Positions 1 through 12,908 of a stretch of DNA of 64,000 nucleotides are shown here, one piece after another. Numbering within the stretch: position 1 is the stretch's first letter; every line of letters begins with the position of its first letter. Source of the stretch: Ectocarpus siliculosus (taxonomy: Eukaryota > Sar > Phaeophyceae > Ectocarpales > Ectocarpaceae). The notes under the pieces were generated by a model that was not told the DNA's origin, did not search any database, and was given only the letters and a program-made list of their open reading frames with translations. The DNA is taken from the NCBI GenBank assembly GCA_000310025.1, contig FN649749.1, positions 247,835 through 311,834 on the forward strand. Reading direction: 5' to 3'. The translations under genes were made by a program, and so were the position numbers.

Positions 1-50
1 GTGCAACAACGATCCTGTCATCCCCGTCTTGACCCTCCTATGCTACGTAC

Positions 51-1706
51 CTCTCCACGAGCAAACCCAGGTTCTGGTAGAGGGCGTAGTTCTGTTGCCA
101 GCTGCAGCATCCGCTATCTTTGTATTGTGGGCAGACGATGGGCGCCACGTCTTTCAGGCCCTTTGGAGCGACGAAGTCCACGATGCACCTGTCGTCAGGA
201 TTAAAGGAGTGTTGTATCAGTATTCTTCATCGAGCAAGAGGGGAGTCCTAACCGCGGATGCGTTCGGCGTTCGATATGCCACAATCTTCGTCGAAGCTAC
301 TGATACCGCGTGGCGTGGCCAGAATAACGGACGAATGAATCAGCAGCGGCCTTTCAGCGTCACGTATTGGATCAGCACTGTTGGTGTGGGTAAACATTGC
401 TGCAGTTGAACGTAGCTAAACGCGTTGCTTGATATGACCTGCGGTGTGAGAAGCGCTTGGATAGCACTTGCTGCACTCTTGCCTGCGGTACTATAAGTAG
501 TGCTAGAGGCAGCACCACCACCAGTGCTACACCACCAACCGCAGCGCTGACGGCCGCATTTAGTTCTTCGCGTCTGTCTTGTGTGCATGGCATGGCCTGG
601 GTCAGGTATATGGATTATCTTTCTTGTTGCTTCTGACGTGAGGTAACTCAGAGCCGCACGAAAAGGCGTTCGTCCGTATGTAGTTGATTTTTTGTTATCG
701 TTTCAATCAATCAATAGATCGTTAGATTGCATTGCACGACAGGAGTGTTTGCAGCACCACTACTAGCAACACAGGGGATTATGTCGTTCTGCGGTTGGGC
801 AGGAGGACGGACGGGGGGGGGAGGAAACAACAACTACCCTAAGCGGGCGCAAAGAAGCATGAGCCATCCGTTCGTGTCAACAGCAAAGGGCGCAACACAA
901 AGTAAGCAGCGAAAGTAGTAGTAGTGCGGGAGCCAGTGAGGAGCCTGGCCAAACCCATGAAAAGGTCGGACGAACCTGCCGTCTGAATCTGGCCTTCCTT
1001 CGTCGCATAGGCCAGTCGATGGGTTTTCAACAGACCCGTCCCAGACTTTGTCGTGAAAAACGCCGAAGCCGTGAGAGCTATCCATGGGAAACGATACGGC
1101 CGTGTCACCTTCCGCTGGGATGGGGGTGCAGTCTGTGTCGAGCCCGAACTGAAAGCACTCCTGTGCCAAAATTAGCCGAGGAAGCAAGCAACAGATGGCT
1201 CGAGACATCATGGTTCGGAAGCTCGCCCTTCAACCGATTGGGTAAAGGAATAACAAGCGCTGCCGGTCACTCTCGCTCATCAGGACCATTGCATCGGTGT
1301 CTTAAGACAAAAACATGTTCACGGGAGAATGTGTTCTCGCTGAGGGTCTGCGCCAACACACACATCCTACTAAGCGAACACACGTATGCGTCTGTTCCGT
1401 ATGCGACTCCCTGGCATGACACGTCGGCGTGTCCTGGGGGTTCGTTCGCCCCTGTTATTCCCCTGGGTAACTCTTCTATTCGTGCCACTTATTGGTGGAT
1501 ATTACAAGAGAAAATCGCGTGTATCCGTGCTTGGTTATGTGCGTCGGAGCTAACACCATCTTCGAGCTCTTCCGCGATACCACCATCAACGTGTCCTCAT
1601 TAATCCCAAGTCCTACCTGCGTAAAGGCGCATTGTCCGGCGTCCACCGTAGGCAGCAGCAGGAGGAGAACGCCCCCGAGATGTGTCAAAACCGCCGCTGT
1701 CCCCAT
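51..1706 (-). CDS. Secreted Cys-rich protein, NPC1 N-terminal-domain-like (partial, 5' exons)
   Basis: Three exons on the minus strand: 1617-1706 (start ATG at 1706), 976-1160 and 51-188, with GT-AG borders and agreeing phases (0, then 2). The gene continues past the left edge after a donor at position 50. Exon 1 encodes 30 residues: a hydrophobic run (VLLLLLP) and an Ala-Gly site typical of a signal peptide, then QCAFTQ. Exons 2-3 are Cys-rich and contain VCPQY, SGCCSWQQ and a Leu-rich helix (ALYQNLGLLVER). The spacing of CP, CC and a following helix recalls the N-terminal domain of Niemann-Pick C1-like sterol-binding proteins. That family call is inference from a short pattern; a lineage-specific secreted Cys-rich protein is the alternative. 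No membrane segment other than the signal is visible in this part. Confidence 0.5.
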
Positions 1707-2264
1707 GTCGCCGAAGAACCTCAGCAGACGGCAACAGCCGAATGCCCTTAGCATCCTCACCGCTCTCAACACCACAAACGAACAGACGACTAGACACGAA
1801 CACCATGCTCCTCCCCCGTGCATTCGACCGGAAGTTATCGTCACCATGACCATCAGCATCAACGTTGACATCAACATTGATCTTGGTATGGGCCGCTCGC
1901 ATGATGACGTCTTGCGGTTCCTCTGCCAGCGTCTTCCTGGTTGCCGGCATTCCTCTCCCTGCGTTGAGCTAGCAGTGCCGTTCGCGTTTTCAATCTTGAC
2001 ACGAGTCCCAGAAAGCACAGCTATCGCCTTGTCACGTCCTCTTCCCAGCGATCCCATGTCGTTGCCCGCCCCCATCGGCATGCTTGCCAGTGTACTCTGC
2101 CTCTGACAACAACAGCGTGATCGCCACGGCTCGAGCCGCCCAGCCCTCGCCTTCCGATCAGACGAAACGTGAAAGTTTAAGTGCTCATCGAATCACGAGA
2201 GTTTTGAAGCACAATCTGGTAAGCACGACGGCTGGGAGGCTGGGCAGCGAGATGTAAGTACCAA
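1707..2264. other. Intergenic, 5' of the secreted-protein gene
   Basis: This stretch lies between the start of the leftward secreted-protein gene and the foldback element. Open frames on both strands overlap one another and show no recognisable domain. It presumably holds the promoter of the leftward gene; no clear TATA box or other motif was picked out. Confidence 0.4.
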
Positions 2265-2667
2265 AGGGCAAATGACAAAATGGGGTATGCCCCATGTGTT
2301 TGGGTACAAAATGGGGTATACTTTTTTTCGGTGTGGGGCGCAACGAATGACGCCGGGTAGGCTCCTTTTAACCGCCTTCTAGCGCTTCAGCTCCATGCGC
2401 CAGGTCCTTAGGAAGGACGCCCAACTTTTTTCTTTTTTTTCACCCACAGGAACAGGGTTAACTACTGTAGGGCCTGGAAGACTGGAGCTTGTTGGAGGAC
2501 CCCATTTTGTTCACGAAACCGCGGGGTACATCCCCATGTCTACTTCAAAAGTTTAATATCGTACCCCATTTTGTTCACAAACGTACCCCATAATGTTCAA
2601 GGCATACCCCTTTTGTTCAGTGGTGACGCTCCTGCGGACTGCCAAAACGGCAACCAACAATCAACCG

Positions 2668-3821
2668 CAGACCACCATATCTCTGTATCTGCTGTCTCCT
2701 TGCCTTGCCGCAGACCACAACAAAGCCTGTTTGTTGGACCGCAGGCCAGCATACCTCAACATGTGGAAGGTTGTGTTGTACAACCTGGTGTTTTGTCAGA
2801 ACGGTTAGAAATATCAAAGGGGGCACCGTAGGTAAGAGAGAATCGATAGGTAGGTATGTATAACGAAAGGAAAAGAAAAAGGAAAGAGATGCACCTTGCT
2901 CATAACAGAAGAAACATCTGAACGAAAGAGCAAGACAACAAGCAAACAAGAGGAGGAGTAGAAGAGAGACAGAGGAGGAGGAAGAAGGAAGCGAGTGTAC
3001 GGAAGGGAGGAGACAGACAGAGAAAGAGAGCAAGAGCATCGTCGGTTCGTTTTTTTTTCAACGTCGGCCGACCCGGCGCTTGAGCGCGGGGGCCGGGATC
3101 CTGCTGCCGAGCGCGGGGTCCCATGCCGAATACGGTAAGGCTTGGGACGTCGACACCGATGTGGTGCCGCGACGAGGAGGAGGAAGAGCAAGGCGGATGG
3201 CGGGGCCAAGGAAGGGGAGAGGACGGGGGCTCGCCGCAGAGGGGCGGGGGTGAGAGGAGGAGGTCGTTGAGCCAGGGTGAGCGACGGGTGACCAGTGTAG
3301 AGGGCACGGGGACTTTGAGGATTGAGTCACGTCTATCGCCGTCCGCGTATTCAGGGGGGAGAGCGCGCCACTGAAGACCTAGGCAGACGCGTTCCAATTC
3401 CCCAATGGTAGCTAGGCGCGACCAGTCTACTTACGTCAGCTGACCATCAACTGACGTAAGTAGACTGGATCAGCTGACGTAAGTAGACTGGTCGCGCCTA
3501 GCTACCATTGGGGAATTGGAACGCGTCTGCCTAGGTCTTGAGTGGCGTGCTCTCCCCCCTGAATACGCGGACGGCGATAGACGTGACTCAATCCTCAAAG
3601 TCCCCGTGCCCTCTACACTGGTCACCCGTCGCTCACCCTGGCTCAACGACCTCCTCCTCTCACCCCCGCCCCTCTGCGGCGAGCCCCCGTCCTCTCCCCT
3701 TCCTTGGCCCCGCCATACAGACCACGCAGACCACCATATCTCTGTATCTGCTGTCTCCTTGCCTCGCCGCAGACCACAACAAAGCCTGTTTGTTGGACCG
3801 CAGGCCAGCATACCTCAACAT
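2668..3821. repeat. 95-bp direct repeat inside the foldback element
   Basis: Positions 2668-2762 and 3727-3821 are nearly identical and in the same orientation, differing at about one base. They begin CAGACCACCATATCTC and end CATACCTCAACAT. The second copy is followed by further diverged CCGCAGACC units, suggesting a short internal tandem family. Confidence 0.85.
3197..3716. repeat. Near-perfect 245-bp inverted repeat (central palindrome)
   Basis: Arms 3197-3441 and 3472-3716 are reverse complements with about one or two mismatches, around a 30-base spacer that itself contains a third copy of GACGTAAGTAGACTGG. The outer arms begin ATGGCGGGGCCAAGG. Such closeness implies recent formation or gene conversion, younger than the diverged outer ends of the element. 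Confidence 0.9.
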
Positions 3822-4274
3822 TGTCTGTCTTCTTGCCGCGCCGCAGACCGCGAAACCTGCGTACTGCACCGCAGACCACCATACCCCAACATCTTCTGTC
3901 GCCACAACTATGGTGATCTACGGTTGATCTTTGGTTGCCATTTTGGCAGTCTGAGGGAGGAGCGTCACCACTGAACAAAAAGAGGTACAGCATGCCTTGA
4001 ACATTATGGGGTACGTTTGTGAACAAAATGGGGTCCCCCAACAAGCTCCCCTCTTCCAGGCCCTAGTTAACCCTCTGTCCCTGTGGGTGAAAAATAAAAT
4101 AAAAATTGGGCGTTCTTCCTAAGGACCTGGCGCATGGAGCTAAAAAGCGCTAGAAGGCGGTTAAAAGGAGCCTACCCGGCGTCAGGCGTTGCGCCCCACA
4201 CCGAGAAAAAGCAGAAAAAGTTGCTTCCCATCTTGTGCCCAAAAACACGGGGTACCCCATTTGTATATTGCCCT

Positions 4275-6284
4275 AAAAGCAGGATTACTGCTGTTGTAAA
4301 TAGTACGCGGGACATACTACATGTATGAGAGACAAGAGAGGGGGTCAGAGAGCGTGCCCACACATTCACAATAGAGAGACGGGAGAGAGAGAGAGAGAGA
4401 GCCAGCGAAAGAGCAGTTCGGCACAGCAGTCGCCGCCATAGGGGGGTGGGTGGTATACACCGCTGCACCGACTGGTCGACGTCTAGGGTACAATAGAGAG
4501 AAAATCGAAAAATTGAAACTAAATGCTGCCCTGTAGATTGTACAGGTATGGCATGCGAAGATTATGTCAGCGCAGCGGCGTTGCACTACAGATGCGAACA
4601 TGCGAACCATACCATACAGCGCAGGTAGGGTCGTCGGGTTTGAAAATGCGTTGTGCAAGCACGTCTCGCTACATACAGCAGTATCTAGAAAATCAAAGGA
4701 AGACACTGACCTTCTCCTGTGCTTCGTGATGCAGCTAGTGCAGAGATACCACGTGGAACCTACTAGCAGTAGTCGGAGGCGTCTCCTCGGAGCTGGAGGC
4801 ACGCTTGATCAGCTGTGCCTTGTGTTGGGTGTTGTCTTGTTTTCCAACTCCGGGGGGACGGCGGCTGAATGTTGTGGGGGGGGGGGGAGTATCCGGGCGG
4901 ATTATTTGAGAGAGACAGCAGACACAGCTGCTGACATTCACGAGGCGGCGGCTAGAGGAGGCGGTCGCTCCGACTATTGGAACACACCAACAGCAACTTG
5001 GCACTTGCTGCCCGCTGCAGCTCAAGACACACCCGAGAGGAAAGTGAGCGTGGAGGTGAGAGTAACTAGGCGGGCAAGATTAGATTGCTTACCGAGAGGG
5101 TGCACAACGACCCGACCAGCCACTTTGTATGACTGACGGACCCTGTCTGACTCCCATTTCCGACCTCCCCAGCTTCGCCGCGAATCTGCTAGCTTCGCCT
5201 GGTCTTAACATATTGGCCCTCTCCTGGGTGGTAGCATTGCCGGCAGCAGCACACACGCAGCCAAGTCAGCCATAAAAGACAACGTCGGGTAGTTGCAAAA
5301 TCTGGAGAGGGCGAAATAGGCGAGGAACGTTCCAGCGGGGGCCATATTTTTTTAGTCTGTTCCGCTGTTCGGCCACCAGAGAAAAAGAGAAAGAACGTGA
5401 GAACATGCTTTTGGGTGTGGTGTGTGGTGTTGTCGTGTTTGGTGTGTTTGCATTTCGTCTGCAAGGACAAGAGCAGCCATCTAATTTATCCTGGATCCCT
5501 GCTCTAGACCAAATAGCTGACAGACTTATTGATTCATTCTTTGGCATGACCCATCCCCCACTCCTAAAAATTTGTATGTCTGTTTCAGCTGTTGACTGAC
5601 TGACTGCTACTCCTCTTTGAGCGGCATCCCACAACAATGACACGATTTGTGACACTCCGACATAGTCCTAAAAATATACTCTAAAAAATGTCTAGTCGGT
5701 CAATAATTGCACGTTTTTATACGTATATCGGAATTTCATGGGCGTGTGTCTAACACCAGCTTCTGACCGCTTCTAAAAAAGGAGATTACAGCAGTACTTT
5801 GTGAACACATGGGTTCGTTTGTTCGTTTGTTCGGGGATGTGGCATCTCCTTCTGGGTGTTCCTCACCTGTCCGAGACCCGATGAACAACATGTTTTGAGT
5901 TCTGAAGGAAGCTTTTCCGGAATTATTTCAGTTCTCGCGTCTCTCTTTTTCGTTTTTGTGCTGCCGAGCGCCGCCGCTGCCACCCACCATCCACTCCCTT
6001 GGTTGGTGTTACAACGAACGCTCCTTCCCTTTTTCGAACAGCAGGCAAGCAGGCAGAAAGGTTCGGGTGAACGAACGCTGTACATCACCGGACGAACGTC
6101 AAGCCTTTTCCCTAGGATTCGACTCTGGGATCGGCCGGAGTGAGCTACAAAAGTGTTCCAATAGCGGCCTTCCGTCAACATACGGACACATAGGCTAAGC
6201 ACTGCAATTGGTCCCGAAGGCGGACAGCCAAGATACACCGGGGACAAAGGAGGGAAAAAAAAAAAAGAAGAGAATCAATCAAGC
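4275..6284. other. Intergenic between foldback element and 5-phosphatase gene
   Basis: No gene is supported. It contains a (GA)n run near 4383-4401, a G homopolymer near 4877, and two exact copies of TACAGCAGTA (4674 and 5787). The 3' end, just before the ATG at 6285, is A-rich and presumably the 5' UTR and promoter of the phosphatase gene. Confidence 0.5.
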
Positions 6285-9200
6285 ATGGCTTGTTTCTCGT
6301 CCGGGGTTGGTGGTGGTGCCGGTGGTGTCTTCATTGGGTCATTCAACATCAACTCGGAGGATCTCACAGTTGACGCTGCCAGGGCCTGGCTCAAGCAGGC
6401 AGAGGGTGCAGACATCGTTGCCTTGGGACTACAGGTAGCTGAAGAAGTGGAGAGGGGTGGACAATCGTCGCGATAGAAGCGGAACCGTGGGCGTCCAGAG
6501 CTCAAACGTTGCTGTAACTCGAACAATCGCAGCGTTATTTTCAGCAAAGGACCACGACCGTGCTATCCACTCTTGGCGATACTGTAGAGTAGATCGATGG
6601 TTGATTAACGCAAAAGTTGGCGTTCCGCCCTTCAAAACCCCAACCCTACCCTACCCCTCTCACGAATCGGCATTTGTTTGTTAACTCACTCTTTCTGCTG
6701 TAGACGGGAGCCTAGTGTGGTGCATTGAGTAGGTGTTTCGTTTGCGCACGTGGCCGTTTAGGGCACACACGACAACAACAACAAATCAGCAACGCTGGTT
6801 GCTGGTCGGTATCCCGACGTGTGGAGACCACCGCCTTCGGCGAGATGTAAGCTGCAGTAAAAAGTGGATGGTATCTAGGGTCCGCCGACAAGCGCTGGTC
6901 ACGATGCAGTTTCCCCGCAAACATGTTCTCCTCCAAGCGTTTTTTTTAATGCATGTGTGAAGACAGCAACAACCAACAGCAACGATCGAAGCACTGCTGT
7001 AGGGGAGAACGGCTTAAATATTGCTGATTGGTGATTTGCCATGAGCGATACGTAGCGTCTGATGGTGAAACTAACTGCACATGTTTTGGCGCGGAAATGT
7101 CATTGGTGATTGCTTCGCTTTGCGACATGATTCTCATATAATTGTCGTGCCGTGCGTGTTGTCTGTGTCTGGCTTGCTTGCTGCTGCTGCTGCTGCTTCA
7201 AAAGGAATGTGGTACCGTTCCAGCCAACCCGTTCCCAGAGCCAATCAACGGCAAGGCGATCGCGATGTGGCAACACGTCAAAGACGTCGCCGTCCCCGAG
7301 GCAAGAGTTGAATGCGCCAATCTCGCCGGTTGGGGGTCCCCTCGAATGGCCGGGGTGGCCCAAGCAGCCGCGGCAGCGAAGCTGGCGGCGGCGCACAAGG
7401 CGAAGAGAGCCCGAGCTGGCGCTACATACACCGGCGTGACGAAAGCGCCGCCGGCCTGCGGCAGTGGGGGTGATGCCGGGCAAGGACGGGAAGAGGATGA
7501 ATTTTTCGCGGAGCCCCCGAGCAGCGGGCCGGTGCTGCTGGGTGGCTCTTCGGAGGGTTCCACGGGTATGCGGCAGGAGTCTTACTACCTTCGGGGTGTG
7601 ATCGATGAACGTCGGGACAACAAGATGCTAGCAACCATCGCCGACTGCATCCCAGGTATGGCAAACGGCATTATTTTTCACGAAACTTAAACTTGTATTT
7701 CAACAACACTTGTTTGATACTCTACATACATTGATAGTCTTTCATCTAGAGTAGACAGAGATTTGTTGCGCTGTTGTGTTCGAGCCTGCTTGCCCAGTTC
7801 AGCGGCCAGGCTAGCTTAACCAGGACGGTGGCTCTATTTTTGTTTCACCGCCGTTTTGCTGGAGGGGTGTTGGTCGTTATCGTTAAGTGGTGTCAGCATA
7901 CAGCGGTCCACATGGTTATTGCGTAAAGAGGCGGTCGCCAAGAAGCTTAAAGCTCCGAATGCGTCCTATTTTGCCCACATGGGTTGGAAATTCGATCTCG
8001 GCGAAGTTTCATTTCCCACGTTTCATAGACACCGTCCAATGTCGCGAGAAAACGAGATCCATGCACTGCTGGAAGATAAGTTATTTGTGGGTTGCCCCGA
8101 ATCGCAGCTGCTGAATGGAGAAGCAAGACGGCGGGGGAGGTAGGAACTGCAGGCGGCGGCTACAAAATGGTCTGAAAAATTGGCGTGTTGGTAGCTATAC
8201 GATGTGCCTCCGCTCCTCCGATGCAGCTACCCTAGAGACGGCGTGAAGCATTTTCAATGTGCATCTTATATGACACTTGACTCCGGCTTGGCTCCGCTCC
8301 AATGGGTACAGGACGGCAATTGGTTGCCGATGTGGCCATGGGAGAGACGCCGACTCACGGCAAGATTAAGGTCAACATATCAAGAAACTTGTCACCAAAG
8401 ACACCCCCGCGAGGCGTCTCTGCGTCATCAGCAGCAATCGAGGCTGCGATGGCAGCTAGCGCCAACCGCGAATCATGCGGGGAAGGGTTGGACACTGCCG
8501 GGTGCGACGGGCCTCTCGACGAAAGCGGAAGGCCGGAATGGTCTGCCGGGGACGTCGGTGCGGGGGGCGTCAACACCCATCACAATGGTAGCGGCAGTGC
8601 AGACCCCGCTAACGGCGCTGTGTTCAAGACCGTAGAATGGTACGGAACTATCCGTCTTCTTGTCTTCGTAAGAAAAGGTCAGTGCCGATGGTGTAATAAA
8701 CGTATATACAAGTATGTGTAACTTCCCTTTCATATGGTCTGGAACTGCTGGCGACTGCTCCACAATCGTACTTACTAGCACAGCTGTAGAGGGATGACTC
8801 GCTCTCCGCTCACCTTTGTAGCTGAGTACAGTTCGTGCGTAGACCGGTTCCTCGGGGCTGGCTATACTGTATCATGTATCATGTATCATGTATCATGTAT
8901 CATGTATCAGCGAGGAATGAGGACGCCTCCAGCTTCTCCTCGTCCATGGTCATCTCCATCTCTTGTCCGGAAATTGGCTGCCATGTAGTGTGCCAACTTG
9001 CTGGAGACCCACAGGTTGACGTAGATCATCAAAGCTTCTCTTCCAGGGAAGACAATGACACGCGAACGGCGTCATAACAATTCGCACAGAATAGTCGCGG
9101 ACGAGGCATGCGATAAACAGAGTAACGAACGAGTCATATCGTTCACTTTGACGGATAATTCGATCATTCGTTTTCACATTTGATAGGGGGGGTTGAACTG

Positions 9201-12200
9201 AAACTCCGGATCTGAGAACGTTTGATGAAAGCGTGTCGTGGAAGAGACTGTAGGAGAAGTCCCTTCGTCGTAGATGCGGCATAACCGCCGCCTCTTCGAC
9301 ACCTCCAGAGAGAAAACAGGGAAGCATCCGACCCTTCAATTCCTGTTTATCGCCCCCTTTACCCCTAGCGCCGCGGCCAGAACGAACATGTTGTTCGTAC
9401 CCGGACACCCACGGCCGATCATTAGTTTTTTTTTTTGGTGCAGATTCTGCGCGAAGCTGCCATAAAACACTGGGTTGCTTTTCGTCTTTCGTTGGTTCAT
9501 GTGTTCGCTCATGATTGTTGCTTCGCTGACGGCGTTGCCGCGTCTATCTCACGGCTTGACACGCGCGTGTTGGTGTTAATTGTCGGCATCGATCGATCGC
9601 AACACAGACCTCTACAAGAACCTTAGAGTTAAAACCGTCGTCATTCCTGCCGGGGATAAGCCTTCGGTAGTTGCCGATGCTCCCGAGGACTACGCGAAAG
9701 ATACCTCTCCGGACAAAGGCGCCGTGGCTTGCTACCTCGAGGACCCGTCGAGCGAGAGCCCGCTGCAGCTGGCGCTTGTGAACTGCCACCTCTACGGCAC
9801 GAACAAGTATGGCGTGAAGGAGGCCGTCTTCGACAAGGTGACTTGCTTGCTGCTAAATTATCACACGCCTCGGGATGGCTGATGCGGATGCTGCTGCTGG
9901 TGCTAATGAGTAGTCTTGTCAACACTCGGTGGTTGGCGCGCACTACACTACCGTTCGTTTCTGTTGTACTACAGGCGCTTTAACTATTTAGGTGATGCAC
10001 ACTGCATACGTGTCAGGTACAAGTACACGCGGCATTCACAGCACCAGCTGCTTGTACCCACGGGGTACATGCGCTCCCTGGACTGCTGTGTTCATCTCGG
10101 TTGGGGTTGATGCCTACCCTACACTCTCCCTTGACGCTTGTTTGTAGTCACGCCCTGGCTGTGCTGCCTCGTTCTGTGCTGCCCCCTGTCCCCCGCTGTT
10201 GCCCTCAGTACCGAATGGCGCAACTCCGTGCGATAGACTTGGCCCTCCAGGGCACTATACCAACCGCGGCAACAGCACCGCTCGTACTCTTCGGAGACCT
10301 CAACTTCAGGTACGACACGATTTTCATGCTACTGTACGCTCTAATCTCGCTGTAGTTTAATGCCCACGGTTGTGGCTGTTGTTGCTCATCACGTGGCTTT
10401 GATTGCTCCAGGCGCTGCAATTGATGTGCTTCGTGCCAAAGCTGACCCGTTGTGCGCCCAGCTAAGTAGGAACTGCATGGCCTCATTCAGGTGCCGACGG
10501 TCTCACCAGGGTGGGCGGGGATTACGTGTGTGCTGAGCACCCGCGCAACTGATGCAAATCAACAATCAACCTTCATTTTTTTCTGCTTGCGTGTTTGCTA
10601 CGGCGCGTTTTGTAATTGCGGTGGTATTGCGTCGGCGTCGGTTTCCTTTCCGAACACGGCAGGGTGGAGATGCTGAGCGGAACGGAAGATAAGGCTAAGG
10701 GCGGGAACGATTTCCAGGCAGTCAGAGAGGTATTATTCGTTTCATGGCAGCCCCAGCGATAGCATGAAACTATGCTGCGCGATGTTATGTGACGGCAGTA
10801 TTCTAACATGGTGTATTGCGATGGCACCGGCCTCACACTGCGCTGCTGCGATATAGCCTCCCAAGCGACTGGGAGACAGACATTCCGGGTGCGTTGCTGC
10901 TTCTGGATGGTTATTGCTGTGTTTTTGTGCACATGTAACCGACCATCAACGATCGGAGCAACAATGCTGCCCGTAAGAACCTGTTTTACTCCGGTTGATG
11001 CATGCATGCCTGATTCACTTGGTGATTACGGGGGCGTTTGATATATTATACAGCAGTATCGCGGCTTGTGTCGGTGATGGAATGGACCATGAAAACAGCA
11101 TTCTCACAAGCTAGCGGAAGGGTGCGTGTTTCCTGTGCGTCATAGGCAGCCCTCCCTCCCTCATCTCCCCTCTCCCTCCCTCCCTCCCTCCCCCCTTCCA
11201 ACGCTGTATCCGTCCCTGCCTTTGGTGCGTTGCTCACGTCTGTCTTGTTGTATTTGCGCGTCATGTGTTTTGGCCACTGGGTGTCGGGATGCAATGCGCT
11301 GCCCGCCACTGGTGTGCGATGCGACAATCGGTGCACCGATGCGACGACGCCAAACGTCAATGTTTATGCAATACAATTGAATGAAAATCAAGATGGCGGA
11401 AGAGTGCGACCCCAGGGTCCTACTCGACTTGTACAACAGAGCAGATAGGCTCAGGCCACTGCTCGACGGAGAAAAAGGAAGATGCAGAGATAGCCCTTTC
11501 GCGGAAGGACACGGGGGAGAGACTGGTAGCGCTACGGGTGATGATGAAAGGGCGTCTCTCGAGGTTAGTAAGGCTTGAAGTATGACACGGGTTGGGTGCT
11601 AACGTTGCCTGTTGTCCTTTTCCAGTTGTGCGGAATGTTTTGATTACTCAAGTGTCTGACCGACCGGTAGTTTTGGTGGCATATTCTACACAGCCGAAAC
11701 CAACGCGCTGCACGTAGACTTCATGTGTTTATATCTAGGGATAGTCCTCTCGAGTCTCAACTTGCATGTCGTGTTTCTAATGTTATGGCGTACAATGTGC
11801 AACACACGTATTGTACTTGCTCCCTTGCATGCATCTTCACAGATCGTCGCCTTGTTGTCGAGAGCTCTGTTATGCTGTAAACCGATATGCAGCTGTAGTT
11901 AAACGACGTTTTTAAATCCGCACCGAGTTCCAGGATGCTGCGATGCCGTGGCTACTCACGGGTTTGAGGGATGGTTTGGGCCAATCTCTTGCGGAAGGCC
12001 ATGCGGTGCGACCAACCTTCACTTATAAGCCCAAGGACGCCTCGAGTACTCCCCGCAGGTGTGGTGTTGGCCACGTGCATATTGTTGAAAGCACGGCCCC
12101 CCTCTTGTTGTGCCCCAAGAACAACTGTATTGTCTCTACATGCCTTGCAGCGTGAGTACCGTAGACGACACAAGATAACACACCCCGGTGATAACATTTT

Positions 12201-12908
12201 GGGCTTTAAAAATATTATCACCGGGTGTGGTACCCTGTGGGGTGTGTGGTATCTTATGTAGCCCGGGTGATAAAGTGCAGCTCGCACGGGCCCCTAAGGG
12301 GGTGTGATAAACCAGGGGGTGTGATTGCACGTCCGAACACGCACAGGGTGTGTTTTGGGTGTGTGATAAATGAGGGTTTGATAAAAAGCGGGTGTGATAG
12401 CACGTCCGAATACTCACAGGGTGTGTTTGGGGGTGTGATAATGAGGGTGTGTGAAAAAAGTTGGGGTGTAATAACACTGCTTGTAGAGTTGAACCGCTGC
12501 TGCCGCACACTTGAAGGGGTGTGTTATTGCGGGGGTTTGACAGCAATGCCTGTACGAACAATTCATGACTTGTGGTTCTGCGGAATGTTGTAAAAACAAA
12601 GGAACTGTTCCTGTGGTTTTTGCGGGCTACCGTATATTTTTTCCAGGTACAACGACAAGCGGACTCCGTCATGGACCGACCGCATCTTGTGGCGAGGCTT
12701 TGAAGACGACGAGCGCCTTGACGCCCATCCCCAACAAGAAGGCTCTCCTAGAGGACATCCTGTTTCTGGCGCTGGTCGTGCCATCAATAGCACCTTCGCC
12801 GCGGTACAGGAAGTGATCGCGTCAGACCATGAGCCCGTGTTCTGCGTGCTTGGCCTACCACTTCCACTACCACTACCACGTGAGATTGTCGCACACAGCA
12901 GGGCGTAG
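6285..12908 (+). CDS. Inositol polyphosphate 5-phosphatase (IPPc domain)
   Basis: The product should remove the 5-phosphate from inositol polyphosphates or phosphoinositides (Mg-dependent endonuclease/exonuclease/phosphatase fold). Exons: 6285-6434, 7205-7655, 8312-8677, 9608-9837, 10209-10309, one near 10412-10490, one ending 11563 (start 11393 or 11416), 11934-12058, 12647-12908 (stop TAG). Phases agree except at the 10309 junction. Motifs in order: FNINS and ADIVALGLQE at the N-terminus, TIRLLVFVRKDL, DKGAVA with VNCHL, the signature FGDLNFR, PTFTYKP, the catalytic TPSWTDRILW, and SDHEPVF near the C-terminus. Length is roughly 640 residues; the insert between GLQE and LLVFVRK is long and low-complexity. 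No targeting signal or extra domain is evident. After FGDLNFR the next clear frame (AAIDVLRAKADPL) joins only if one base is skipped or a later acceptor is used, so that exon is uncertain. Confidence 0.9.
8871..8909. repeat. Heptamer tandem repeat (ATCATGT)5
   Basis: Five perfect head-to-tail copies of ATCATGT lie in an intron of the 5-phosphatase gene. Confidence 0.9.
12180..12540. repeat. Intronic array built on GGTGTGATAA
   Basis: The last intron of the 5-phosphatase gene holds many imperfect copies of GGTGTGATAA, including two longer copies sharing GCACGTCCGAA followed by CACAGGGTGTGTTT. At its left end GGTGATAACAT and ATTATCACC form a hairpin-like inverted pair. It is non-coding and strongly strand-asymmetric. 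Confidence 0.75.

Larger units (their letters stand above)
2265..4274. mobile_element. Foldback / terminal-inverted-repeat element, non-autonomous
   Basis: The two ends are imperfect inverted copies of each other. The left end runs from AGGGCAAATGAC through blocks of AAAATGGGGTA, then GGTGTGGGGCGCAACG and GACGCCGGGTAGGCTCC. The right end carries the same blocks in reverse, ending ATTGCCCT. The inverted similarity covers several hundred bases per side. Inside are a 95-bp direct duplication (2668-2762 and 3727-3821) and a central near-perfect palindrome (3197-3716). No transposase frame is present, so it should depend on a partner elsewhere. No convincing target-site duplication is visible. Open frames across the palindrome are mirror images and probably not genes. 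Confidence 0.8.

Noticed and set aside
3123-3974. Several open frames of 80-165 codons around 3.1-4.0 kb
   Set aside because: They are mirror-image translations of the two arms of the palindrome and carry no domain.
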